From: JBBRLA01 sp038231615
GTDB lineage: Bacteria > Myxococcota_A > Polyangia > Palsa-1104 > JAEUJZ01
NCBI GenBank assembly: GCA_038231615.1
Contig: JBBRLA010000017.1
Span: 1 to 27,537, forward strand
Length of the DNA stretch: 27,537 bases
Direction of reading: 5' to 3'
The notes under the pieces are model-generated. The model saw only the letters and a list, made by a program, of their open reading frames with translations, was not told the DNA's origin and searched no databases. Within the stretch, counting starts at the first letter, position 1. Every line of letters begins with the position of its first letter. Of the stretch, positions 1 through 7,661 are shown in pieces. The position numbers and the translations under genes are program-made.

Positions 1-141
1 AACCAGGGGCCGCCCCACGGCATCACCGAGGAGATCCCCGGGCGGCGCAGCATCCTGCGCGCGTTCTGCGACGGCAAGAAGGTCGAGGTCGAAGGCCGCG
101 TGCGGGAGGTGCTGCGGGGCGAGATGAAGCTGCTGATCTGA
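1..141 (+). CDS. 3' end of an unidentified protein
   Basis: Open reading frame entering from the left edge and ending at TGA 139-141; 46 residues are visible. The tail is charged (…GKKVEVEGRVREVLRGEMKLLI) with normal high-GC codon use, so it is probably the true C-terminus of a gene starting outside the window. I do not recognise the family. It converges on the minus-strand lipoprotein gene 67 bp downstream; no clear hairpin terminator is seen between them. Confidence 0.55.
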   Translation, partial: NQGPPHGITEEIPGRRSILRAFCDGKKVEVEGRVREVLRGEMKLLI

Positions 142-207
142 CTCTGGGCCGGGCCGGCCTGCGAAGGGGACAGGTACGCCCAAAGATACCCGAAAAGGGG
201 CCTCGGT

Positions 208-1191
208 TTATTTCAGGGGTGCCGCGGCACAGCGCACGCCAATCGAGTCGCTGCGGATGACGGCGGGATACTGGTAATCGCGGTTGCTGGCGCGCAGCTC
301 CTGGGTCATGACGCTGGAGAAGGAGCCGCCCCGGCGCACCCGGACCTTGCCGGCCTTGGGACCGATGGGGTCGGTGCAGGTGGCGCCGCACCCGGCGTAC
401 GCGGCGTTATCGTACCAGTCGGCGGTCCATTCCCACAGGTTGCCGGCCATGTCCAGGGCGTACGAGGCGCTGTTGGCAAAAAGCCCCTTGCCGCTGCCCA
501 CCGGCCAGGGTTGACCGATGCAGCCGCCGCCGCCCCAGTTGACGCCGCGCTGGCAGTCGATGGGCACGGTGTTGCCCTTCCACGGATAGCGCCGGCCGTC
601 GCGGCCCCTGGCGGCCTTCTCCCATTCGGCCTCGGTGGGCAGCCTGCCGCCGGCATGGGCGCAGGCCGCGCGGGCATCTTCCCAAAACAGGCAATTGAGC
701 GCGGTGTGCTCCTTGTCGGCGGCTTTCTGGGTCCAGGTGGCGGTGCGCTGGGTGCAGACCAGGTCCGCCGGGGCCTGGCACTGGCCGGCGGTCACGCACT
801 CGCGAAACTGGGCGACACTGAGTTCGGTGCGGGAGATGCAGAAGGCGTGGCCGATCGTGGTGTCGTGCTTGGGCTGGGCATCCGCCTTGCAGTCCTTGTC
901 GGACGAATCGCAGCCCTGGGTGAAGGTGCCGGCGGCGACGTAGGTCATGCCGGCGGGACAGTAGGGTTCGGAGCAGGCATGACTGCGGCACGCGCGCAGT
1001 TCGGGCTCGTCTTCGCAGTCGTCATCGGTGTCGCAGGAGACCGGGTTGCCGGATCCGCCATCGGGAATCGGGCCATCGGCAACGGGATGCCCGGAATCGG
1101 GGGCGGTGTCAGGCGACCCACAGCCAGAAAGGGGCAGTGCCAGGAAAAGCAGACCGCTGAGGAACGAAGGCAGACAAAGGTGCGCGCGCAT
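208..1191 (-). CDS. SUMF1/formylglycine-generating-enzyme-like lipoprotein
   Basis: Predicted exported lipoprotein of 327 residues. The ATG at 1191 is chosen because GGAGG lies four bases upstream and a signal peptide follows directly, with lipobox LSGC. A GTG further upstream would add eight residues. A Cys- and Asp-rich linker (CDTDDDCEDEPELRAC) leads into a SUMF1/FGE-sulfatase domain with its usual signatures: PAGMTYVAAGTF, then GRLPTEAEWEKAARG, MAGNLWEWTADWY, VRRGGSF and a final GVRCAA. The catalytic C-x4-C pair of genuine formylglycine-generating enzymes, expected just before the last block, is replaced by a cysteine-free stretch (ELRASNRDY). It is therefore probably a structural or ligand-binding SUMF1 protein and not an active sulfatase activator. 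Such lipoproteins are frequent in Myxococcota. Its 3' end faces the partial gene at the left edge. Confidence 0.88.
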   Translation of the reverse strand: MRAHLCLPSFLSGLLFLALPLSGCGSPDTAPDSGHPVADGPIPDGGSGNPVSCDTDDDCEDEPELRACRSHACSEPYCPAGMTYVAAGTFTQGCDSSDKDCKADAQPKHDTTIGHAFCISRTELSVAQFRECVTAGQCQAPADLVCTQRTATWTQKAADKEHTALNCLFWEDARAACAHAGGRLPTEAEWEKAARGRDGRRYPWKGNTVPIDCQRGVNWGGGGCIGQPWPVGSGKGLFANSASYALDMAGNLWEWTADWYDNAAYAGCGATCTDPIGPKAGKVRVRRGGSFSSVMTQELRASNRDYQYPAVIRSDSIGVRCAAAPLK

Positions 1192-1240
1192 GAGACCTCC
1201 AGCCACAGACCGCATCCTACCACGACGCCTGCGGCGCGAT

Positions 1241-2680
1241 TCAGGTCTCCGGTCTTCGCTTGGGCCCGATGCGCTTCTTGTGCTCGCGGGCCATGATGCG
1301 GATGGGGGTGCCGACGAAGGCGAAGGTCTCGCGGATCTGGTTTTGCAGGTAGCGCTCGTACGAGAAATGCATGCCCTGCGGGTAGTTCACCGAGATCATG
1401 AACGACGGCGGCCGGACCTGGGCCTGGGTGATGTAGTACAGGCGGATCGGGTGCCCATGGAAGAGCGGCGGCGGGTGCCGTTCGACAATGCCATCGAAGA
1501 AGCGGTTCAGCTCCCCGGTGGACACGCGGCGGTTGTAGGACGCATAGCAGCGCTGCGCATCCTCCAAAAGCTTGGCCACCCCCCGGCCGGTCTGCGCGGA
1601 GCAGGTGGTCAAAAGCGCCCACGGCACGAACTGGAGCTGCCGCTCCTTGTCCTCCCGTAGCTTGCGCTCGACGTCGGCGTCGATGAGGTCGCGCTTGTTG
1701 AAGGCGATGATCAGCGCCCTGCCGGATTCCTGCACCAGGCCGGCAATGCGCGCGTCCTGCTCGCCGATGCCCTCGGCGGCGTCGATCACCAGGATGGCCA
1801 CGTCGGCGCGGTTGACGGCTTTTTCGGCCATGGCCACGGCGATCTTCTCCATCGGCTCGTGGACCTTGGCCCGGCGGCGGATGCCGGCGGTGTCAATGAG
1901 CAGGTATTGCTGGCCGCGGTGCTCGATCAACGTGTCCACCGGATCCCGGGTGGTCCCCGGGACGGAATCGACGATCATGCGCTCTTCCCCGACCAGGCGG
2001 TTGATCAGGGAAGACTTCCCGGCATTGGGCCTGCCGACCAGGGCGATGCGGATGACCCGCGGGCCCGTGTCGTCTTTCTCTTCCTTGTCATCGCTGTCCG
2101 GGGTGCCGTCGTTTTGGCCTTCTTCCGCCTCGGCGTCTCCGGCGTCAGGCGCCTCGCCGCGGACGGCGGCGACCACCGCGTCCAGCAGATCCGCCATGCC
2201 CCTGCCATGGGCCGCGGAGATGGCGAAGACCGGGTCGATCCCCAATTCGTAGAGTTCGGCTGCCGCCGGCTCCTGCCGCGGGCCGTCGATCTTGTTGGCG
2301 ACGTAGAGCACCGGTTTGCCGATTTTTCGCAGACGCTCGGCGACTTCGCGGTCCTGGGGCATCAGGCCGTCGCGGCCATCGACCACGAAGAGGATGACCG
2401 CAGCCTCCTCGACGGCGCGCATGGCCTGGCGAAGCACGTCCCGGGCCAGCGTGGAGGCCGAGGCCGCCTGGTAATCCAGCCCCCCGGTATCGACCACGCG
2501 GAAGTCCACCCCGTCGAAGTCCGAGGCGCCATAGCGGCGGTCGCGGGTGACCCCGGGTTGGTCCTCGACGATGGCATCGTGGCCACCGCAAAGGCGGTTA
2601 AAGAGGGTCGACTTGCCCACGTTGGGTCGCCCGACGATGGCGACCAGGGGGGTGGACAGAGGCAGGGGATCGCGGCGCAT
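1241..2680 (-). CDS. der: Ribosome biogenesis GTPase Der (EngA)
   Basis: Der is an essential tandem-domain GTPase that acts in the cytoplasm on 50S subunit assembly. The 479-residue product matches the family length (about 440-490). First G domain: G1 GRPNVGKS at residues 17-24, VTRD switch, G3 DTGG at 64-67 and G4 NKID. A very acidic linker (EAEEGQNDGTPDSDDKEEKD) leads to the second G domain with GRPNAGKSS, DTAG, NKRD and SAQTG. The C-terminal KH-like domain ends in the basic tail REHKKRIGPKRRPET. The start at ATG 2680 lies 13 codons before the first GRPNVGKS; a longer open frame runs upstream but only reads era out of frame. It begins eight bases after the era stop, without an obvious Shine-Dalgarno, so translation is probably coupled to era. 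Confidence 0.97.
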   Translation of the reverse strand: MRRDPLPLSTPLVAIVGRPNVGKSTLFNRLCGGHDAIVEDQPGVTRDRRYGASDFDGVDFRVVDTGGLDYQAASASTLARDVLRQAMRAVEEAAVILFVVDGRDGLMPQDREVAERLRKIGKPVLYVANKIDGPRQEPAAAELYELGIDPVFAISAAHGRGMADLLDAVVAAVRGEAPDAGDAEAEEGQNDGTPDSDDKEEKDDTGPRVIRIALVGRPNAGKSSLINRLVGEERMIVDSVPGTTRDPVDTLIEHRGQQYLLIDTAGIRRRAKVHEPMEKIAVAMAEKAVNRADVAILVIDAAEGIGEQDARIAGLVQESGRALIIAFNKRDLIDADVERKLREDKERQLQFVPWALLTTCSAQTGRGVAKLLEDAQRCYASYNRRVSTGELNRFFDGIVERHPPPLFHGHPIRLYYITQAQVRPPSFMISVNYPQGMHFSYERYLQNQIRETFAFVGTPIRIMAREHKKRIGPKRRPET

Positions 2681-2688
2681 CTGTGGTG

Positions 2689-3906
2689 TTACTCGGGCCC
2701 GTAGCCCATATCCCGCATACCGGCGGGGCTGGTGGTCCAGTTCATATCGACCCGGACAAAGAGAGACAGGTGGACCGGACAGTCGAGGAGTCTGCCGATT
2801 TCGGCGCGGGCGGCGATGCCCACGTCGCGGACCAGATGGCCGCCTTCCCCCACCACGATTCGCTTCTGCGCGTCCTTCTCGACGTGGACGGTGGCATCGA
2901 TGAAGACGCTCAGGCGGCGGCCCTTCTTGCGCCCCCGGGGCTGTAGCCGGTCTTCCCAACTGTCGATGGTGACCGCCACGGCGTAGGGGACCTCCTGACG
3001 GGTCGCCAGGAAGACCTGCTCACGGATCAGCTCCGCCGCCAGCCAGCGTTCGGCCCGGTCGGTGACCATCTCTTCGGGGAAGAGCCGCGGGCCCTCGGGG
3101 AGCACCGCGCACAGCTCGCTGATCAACCGCTCGACATTGTCGCCGCGCAGAGCGGAGATGGGGACGATCCCGCGAAAATCGCAGAGCTTGGACCAGGCAT
3201 CGAGCAAGGGCAAAAGTTTGCGCTTGTCGCGGACGCTGTCCACCTTGTTCAGGGCCATGATCACGGGTTTCTTGCTAGCGCCCAGGCTTTCCGCTACGAA
3301 ACGATCCGCCGCGTCCAGCAGCGCCGGGCCCCTGTACCCCTCGCCGGCTTGCTTGGGGTCCTTGGGGTCTTTGGTTTTTGGCTGCCCTTCGTCGGCCAAG
3401 CCCTTCCTTCGGTTGCGCTCGGGCCGTGGGCGGCGTTCCAGGGCCCGCACATCGGTGACCACCAGGACCACGTCGACATCGGCGAGGGCCGAAAGGGCCT
3501 GGTCCACCATGAATTTGTTGAGCATGCTGCGGCCCTTGCCGTGCGGCCGGTGGAGCCCGGGGGTGTCGACCAGGGCGAGCTGCGCCGCCGGCAGGTTCTT
3601 TACCGCCAGCAAGCGGTTTCGCGTGGTCTGCGGCCGAGGGCTGGCGATGGCCAGCTTTTCTCCGACGATGCGGTTGAGCAGCGTGGACTTGCCCACATTG
3701 GGGCGGCCGATGATGGCGACGAAGCCGGCCCGATGGGGACCCGCGGCGACCTCTACCCCGGCGGCCGGGGTCCCCGCCGCCTGCGGGGCCGCTGCCTTGG
3801 GCGATTTCGGACGCGGCTTCGGCGGTGACGTGGAATGAGCGGCTTCGCGCGGTTTCGGACGCGGCGCCGCGCCCGCCGGGGCCTTGCTCTTTGGTGTGGA
3901 CGACAT
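2689..3906 (-). CDS. era: GTPase Era
   Basis: Era binds 16S rRNA and assists 30S maturation. Motifs: G1 GRPNVGKST, G2 PQTTRN, G3 DTPG, G4 NKVD, G5 SAL, then the C-terminal KH domain with GxxG (VVGEGGHLVRDVGI). The product is 405 residues, about 100 longer than E. coli Era. The extra length lies in two places: a Lys/Pro/Ala-rich disordered N-terminal extension of about 60 residues, and a charged insert of about 35 residues between G3 and G4 (ERRPRPERNRRKGLADEG and onward). ATG 3906 is preferred; an upstream TTG at 3963 is in frame but would extend into the presumed promoter region. It forms an operon with der and is divergent from the kinase gene. The KH domain is followed by the tail RVDMNWTTSPAGMRDMGYGPE. 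Confidence 0.95.
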   Translation of the reverse strand: MSSTPKSKAPAGAAPRPKPREAAHSTSPPKPRPKSPKAAAPQAAGTPAAGVEVAAGPHRAGFVAIIGRPNVGKSTLLNRIVGEKLAIASPRPQTTRNRLLAVKNLPAAQLALVDTPGLHRPHGKGRSMLNKFMVDQALSALADVDVVLVVTDVRALERRPRPERNRRKGLADEGQPKTKDPKDPKQAGEGYRGPALLDAADRFVAESLGASKKPVIMALNKVDSVRDKRKLLPLLDAWSKLCDFRGIVPISALRGDNVERLISELCAVLPEGPRLFPEEMVTDRAERWLAAELIREQVFLATRQEVPYAVAVTIDSWEDRLQPRGRKKGRRLSVFIDATVHVEKDAQKRIVVGEGGHLVRDVGIAARAEIGRLLDCPVHLSLFVRVDMNWTTSPAGMRDMGYGPE

Positions 3907-4048
3907 GCCGGAGGCTGCATACCATGGCCAACAGGTAGGAGCAAACCCGTCCCTGCCGGGCAACCTTCACGAACCCACCCGAAGCCGCGGCACCGGCCCG
4001 GTGGAACGGAACTGGCGCGATGGCCGGGATCCGTGCAGAACGGGCGTG
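3907..4048. promoter_or_regulatory. Divergent intergenic region between era and the kinase gene
   Basis: 142 bp separating two divergently read genes, so it must hold the promoters for era-der and for the kinase gene unless either is leadered from further away. I cannot point to convincing -35/-10 boxes. The position is inferred from gene layout only. Confidence 0.4.
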
Positions 4049-7000
4049 ATGCGACCTGACTTCGTGTTATCGTCTCCTAGTTCCGTGAGGCCCTTACCTT
4101 CCACAATCGGCAGGTACGTCCTGATGCGCCGCCTTCCCAGCGAGGCGTCGCGAGAGTCGTACCTTGCCGCCGATGCAGAGGCAGGTCTCCTGGATCTGCA
4201 CCTGCTTGGCGCAAATGACCTCAGCCGCGAGGTCATCCTGCTGCTGTCCACGGTCGCCCATCCCAACCTGGCCCGGCTGCGGGACGCCGGGGTCGTCGAT
4301 GGCGAGATCTACCTGGTCGAGGACCACATCGACGGGGTCCCCCTGGACGAACTGGCCCGCATCGGCCGCCTGCCGGGGGACGTTAGCCTGCACCTGATCG
4401 CCGCGGTCGCTTCGGCGCTGGCCGAGGCTGAACAGGTGGTAAAGGACCAGCAGCAGCTGGTGGTGTGCGTGCCGCGACTCGACGAAATTTTCGTTTCCTC
4501 CGTCGGCCAGATCAAGATGGGACTGGCGGCGGTGATCGGGCTGCAAAGCTCGCTGGAGACGCTGATCGAAACCGAGGGGGCCGAAGCGGCGGTGGCGATG
4601 GCCCAGGCGGCAGGCCGGACGGTGGCGCGTCGGGCCCACCCGGCCTACTCCCCGCTGGCGGGTCTGGGGGCAATGGTGGCGAAGCTGCTGGGTCCACCCT
4701 GGGAGGATGACGACCTGGCGACCCGCGCCGCCCGCGAACTGGGCGAGACCGCCCGGCAGGGCATCGGCGCCCCAGGGGACTGCCGCGTCTTGCATGGGAT
4801 GGCCGTGGCCGCCCTGCGCCAGACCGCCCGTACCCCCACCGGGGGCTTCGTCTCGGGCAAGCTCAGCGACCTGGTCGAACGCCTGGCCCCCCGTTGTGGC
4901 ACCGACGAGGCGGAGCTGGCCGCCGCCGGGGCTTTGCTGGTCGCCGCCCTTCCCGACGGCACGCCCGCGGCGGGCGAGGTCCGTTCCTTTTACGCCGCCC
5001 TGGATGCCCCGGCGGGGGTGCGCGCAGGGAGCCGGCCCCACCTGGCGCCCATCGGGGCCCACACTTTGGGGCAGAACCTGCAAGGGACGCCCTACCGCTT
5101 GGTGCGCAAGCTCGGCGTGGGCGGCATGGGCATCGTCTTCGAGGCCGAGCACACGGACTTGAACCGGCGGGTGGCGATCAAGGTGCTGCATGGGGCCCTG
5201 AACCGCGACCCTCAGGTGCTCGCCCGCTTCAAGCAGGAGGCTCGCAGCGCGGCGCGCATCCGCCACCCCCACATCGTCGAGATCTATGACTTCGGTACCA
5301 CCAGCGCCGGCGAGGTGTTCCTGGTGATGGAACTGCTCAGCGGCCAGAACCTGGCGCGGCTGTGCCGGTCGGGCCGCTTGCCTCCGTGGCGCAGCCTGGA
5401 CATCCTGCGGCAGGTCTGCGAGGGGGTCGAGGCGGCCCACCAGGCAGGGGTCATCCACCGCGACCTGAAGCCCGACAACGTCATGGTCACCCCCCTGGGC
5501 AGGCCGACCCGCCCGGGGACCATGGATCTGGTGAAGGTGCTGGACTTCGGCATCGCCAAGCTGCGCGACCTGGGCGGGCCCCTGGGCCTGGACGAGCCCC
5601 GTGCGGCCATCACCCGGCAGGGGCAGCTTTTCGGGACACCGGAGTACATGGCCCCCGAGCAGATCCTCGGCGGCACCACCGATCACCGGGTGGACATCTA
5701 CTCGCTGGGCTGTATCGCCTATGAGGTCCTCACCGGGGACCTGCCCTTCCCCGGGGACAATTATGGCAAGATGCTGGCCTCGCACCTGAAGGATCTGCCG
5801 GTGCCCATCGAGGAGCAGGTGCCGGGGCTGCCGCCCGAGCTGAGCGACGTGGTCCTGCGGGCGATGGCCAAGGACCCCGACGAACGCTACGCATCCATGG
5901 CGGAGTTCGGGGAGGCCCTTTTGGCGGTGAGCGACCTGGTGCCGCCCCCGGAGGCTGGCGTCATTGTGGTGCCGATGAGCGACCTTCCCCGCAGTGCGCC
6001 CATTTCTGCAACGCGCACCCCGTCGGCGCGCAACCGGCTCTCGGCTAACTCCGCCACCGGGAACGTCTCGGCGGTCAGCGTTGGGCGCAGCAGCCGGCAG
6101 TTGACGGTCCCGGTGCAGGCCGGCGCGTCGGCGCAGACCGTGCCGGTTCAGCCCAGCGCGCCGGTATCGCGACGACGGCGCATGGCCCGGCCGGTTGTGT
6201 GGGGGGCCTGTGGTGCGCTGCTCGGGCTCTGCGGGGTCTTTTTGTGGATCGCGAGTCAGCCTCGGACCGGCCCCAGGGAGGATGTTCCGGCTGCCGGGAC
6301 AAACGGCGGCTCGGCGATCCATTCCCCGTCTGCCGCCAGGTCGATAGCACGCAGCGAAGCGGAGCGCCGTTCATCGATCTCGGCCTCGTCCGTAAACTCT
6401 CAGAGGGAGGCGCCGGTGGACCCCCCCATCACCTTGACCTCCGAACCCACCGCCGGGACCGGTACAGCCGACCCACCTTCAGAGATTCCCCCGCTGAGGC
6501 TGCCGCTCCCCCTCAGGCCGGCCACGTCGCCGGCCTCTCGGCTGGCCCTGCTCTCGGCACGACCGACGGACCCGCGCGCCGCCGAGATCAATCGTGAAGC
6601 GCCGCAGGCGCCGCGGTTCATCAATCGCGAAGCGCCGCAGGCGCCGCGGTTCATCGACAGGCCTGACCGCGCGCCCAAGCGGCCCGAGCCGGCCCCGGGC
6701 GCCACCTTGACGGCGTCGCCCGCATCCCCGCCGAGTGCCGCCACGCCAACGACAGCGGCCCCGGCGGAGGTCACCCCCCGGGCCCCCACGCCCGAGGCCC
6801 ATCCCGTGGAACTCCCCGCCAGGACGCCCTCGGCTACCGAGCCCCACCCATCCGCCGAGACTCGCCCAGCCAGCGATAGTGCGCACAGCGGATCGCCCGT
6901 TGCGCCCGGATTGCCCGGACTGCCCGGACTGATAGAGAACCGACCTGTCGCCGCCCATGTCGAGGCGGCGGTCCCGGCGACCCGGCCCGCGGCGGCCCCG

Positions 7001-7351
7001 CCCCGTCCGACCTTTACCAATGGGAAGCTCTCGTATACCGTGCTGGGTACCACCAGTGCCTACGGGAGACGGGATGCATCTTCGGGCCTTGATTCCACTC
7101 GCCGCGCTCTGGAGACGTGTTACCGGCGCGCCGTCACCGCGGCCCCGGGCGATCCGCCTCGCGGCGACACCACCCTCAGCTTCAGCGTCGATGAAGATGG
7201 CCACTTCGTCCATCGCAGCACGGCCACGAACGGCCCGGCCGTCCCCATCCGCCCCTGCCTGGAGGCGGCACTGCATCAGGCGCGCTTCCCCCATCCGGAG
7301 ATCGGCCCTGTCACCATCACCATCAGGCTCACCCTCGAACCGCTGCCCTGA
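4049..7351 (+). CDS. Membrane Ser/Thr protein kinase with N-terminal pseudokinase and AgmX/PglI-type C-terminus
   Basis: 1100 residues from ATG 4049; the frame is open upstream to 3884 but that would overlap era. Residues about 17-160 read like a kinase domain that has lost its catalytic residues: IGRYVLMRRLPSEAS stands where a glycine loop would be, HPNLARLRDAGVV and EIYLVEDHIDGVPLDEL match the N-lobe/hinge pattern, and no VAIK, HRD or DFG is found. A canonical kinase domain follows (about 349-620): GVGGMG loop, VAIK with K378, HRDLKPDN with D472, DFG with D499, and GTPEYMAPEQ. Next is a Ser/Pro/Ala-rich linker, one membrane helix (about 715-736), a Pro/Ala-rich stretch with an 11-residue tandem repeat, and a C-terminal domain with C1024 (ETCYRRAV) and C1070 (RPCLEAAL), as in AgmX/PglI proteins. 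Likely topology is cytosolic kinase with the C-terminus in the periplasm. Substrate unknown. Confidence 0.9.
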   Translation: MRPDFVLSSPSSVRPLPSTIGRYVLMRRLPSEASRESYLAADAEAGLLDLHLLGANDLSREVILLLSTVAHPNLARLRDAGVVDGEIYLVEDHIDGVPLDELARIGRLPGDVSLHLIAAVASALAEAEQVVKDQQQLVVCVPRLDEIFVSSVGQIKMGLAAVIGLQSSLETLIETEGAEAAVAMAQAAGRTVARRAHPAYSPLAGLGAMVAKLLGPPWEDDDLATRAARELGETARQGIGAPGDCRVLHGMAVAALRQTARTPTGGFVSGKLSDLVERLAPRCGTDEAELAAAGALLVAALPDGTPAAGEVRSFYAALDAPAGVRAGSRPHLAPIGAHTLGQNLQGTPYRLVRKLGVGGMGIVFEAEHTDLNRRVAIKVLHGALNRDPQVLARFKQEARSAARIRHPHIVEIYDFGTTSAGEVFLVMELLSGQNLARLCRSGRLPPWRSLDILRQVCEGVEAAHQAGVIHRDLKPDNVMVTPLGRPTRPGTMDLVKVLDFGIAKLRDLGGPLGLDEPRAAITRQGQLFGTPEYMAPEQILGGTTDHRVDIYSLGCIAYEVLTGDLPFPGDNYGKMLASHLKDLPVPIEEQVPGLPPELSDVVLRAMAKDPDERYASMAEFGEALLAVSDLVPPPEAGVIVVPMSDLPRSAPISATRTPSARNRLSANSATGNVSAVSVGRSSRQLTVPVQAGASAQTVPVQPSAPVSRRRRMARPVVWGACGALLGLCGVFLWIASQPRTGPREDVPAAGTNGGSAIHSPSAARSIARSEAERRSSISASSVNSQREAPVDPPITLTSEPTAGTGTADPPSEIPPLRLPLPLRPATSPASRLALLSARPTDPRAAEINREAPQAPRFINREAPQAPRFIDRPDRAPKRPEPAPGATLTASPASPPSAATPTTAAPAEVTPRAPTPEAHPVELPARTPSATEPHPSAETRPASDSAHSGSPVAPGLPGLPGLIENRPVAAHVEAAVPATRPAAAPPRPTFTNGKLSYTVLGTTSAYGRRDASSGLDSTRRALETCYRRAVTAAPGDPPRGDTTLSFSVDEDGHFVHRSTATNGPAVPIRPCLEAALHQARFPHPEIGPVTITIRLTLEPLP
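6587..6652 (+). repeat. 33-bp in-frame tandem duplication in the kinase linker
   Basis: Two copies (6587-6619 and 6620-6652) differing at one visible base encode INREAPQAPRF twice, residues 847-868 of the kinase. A partial third copy (IDRPD) may follow. It lies in the low-complexity periplasmic linker, so it probably alters only linker length. Confidence 0.85.
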
Positions 7352-7355
7352 ACGG

Positions 7356-7661
7356 CTGCGCGCGGCCGCCCTCTTCGGCGCCCTCCTGGCGGTCTCCTGC
7401 GGCATCGGCCCGCCGAACGTCATCGACGTGTCCGCCTACCCGCCGGACATGCAGCGCCGCTACGAACTTTTCAGCCGAAAATGCTCGCGCTGCCACTCCC
7501 TGGACCGCCCGTTGCACGCCCACGTCGGCGCCAACGGCTGGCTCGAATACGTCCAGCGCATGTCGCGCCACCCGGGCGCCGGCATCACTTTTGCCGAACA
7601 GCGCGAGATTGCTCTTTTCCTGGCCTATTACTCTCGTCAAAACGTGGAGAAATCCAGATGA
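7356..7661 (+). CDS. Small monoheme c-type cytochrome-like lipoprotein
   Basis: About 100 residues. A hydrophobic export signal (LRAAALFGALLAVSCG) ends in a lipobox-like Cys, followed by a short domain with one heme c attachment motif CSRCH (codons 7482-7496) and a later RMSRHPG, whose Met could be the distal heme ligand. The C-terminal helix EQREIALFLAYYSRQ is typical of small class I cytochromes. The start is unresolved: no ATG, GTG or TTG lies at the right distance. CTG 7356, five bases after the kinase stop, is the most plausible position (translational coupling), while an ATG at 7191 would add a long arginine-rich stretch shadowing the kinase. Its TGA overlaps the ATG of the barrel gene (ATGA at 7658-7661), so the two are co-translated. 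Inferred role: periplasmic or outer-membrane electron carrier. Confidence 0.72.
   Translation: MRAAALFGALLAVSCGIGPPNVIDVSAYPPDMQRRYELFSRKCSRCHSLDRPLHAHVGANGWLEYVQRMSRHPGAGITFAEQREIALFLAYYSRQNVEKSR

Noticed and set aside
142..207. Possible terminator between the convergent first two genes.
   Set aside because: Only a weak CCGA/TCGG pairing with a large loop and no proper T run could be drawn.
4094..6322. Long minus-strand ORF of 742 residues opposite the kinase.
   Set aside because: Antisense of a gene with clear kinase motifs; its composition is the typical Gln/His/Arg-rich shadow of high-GC coding sequence.
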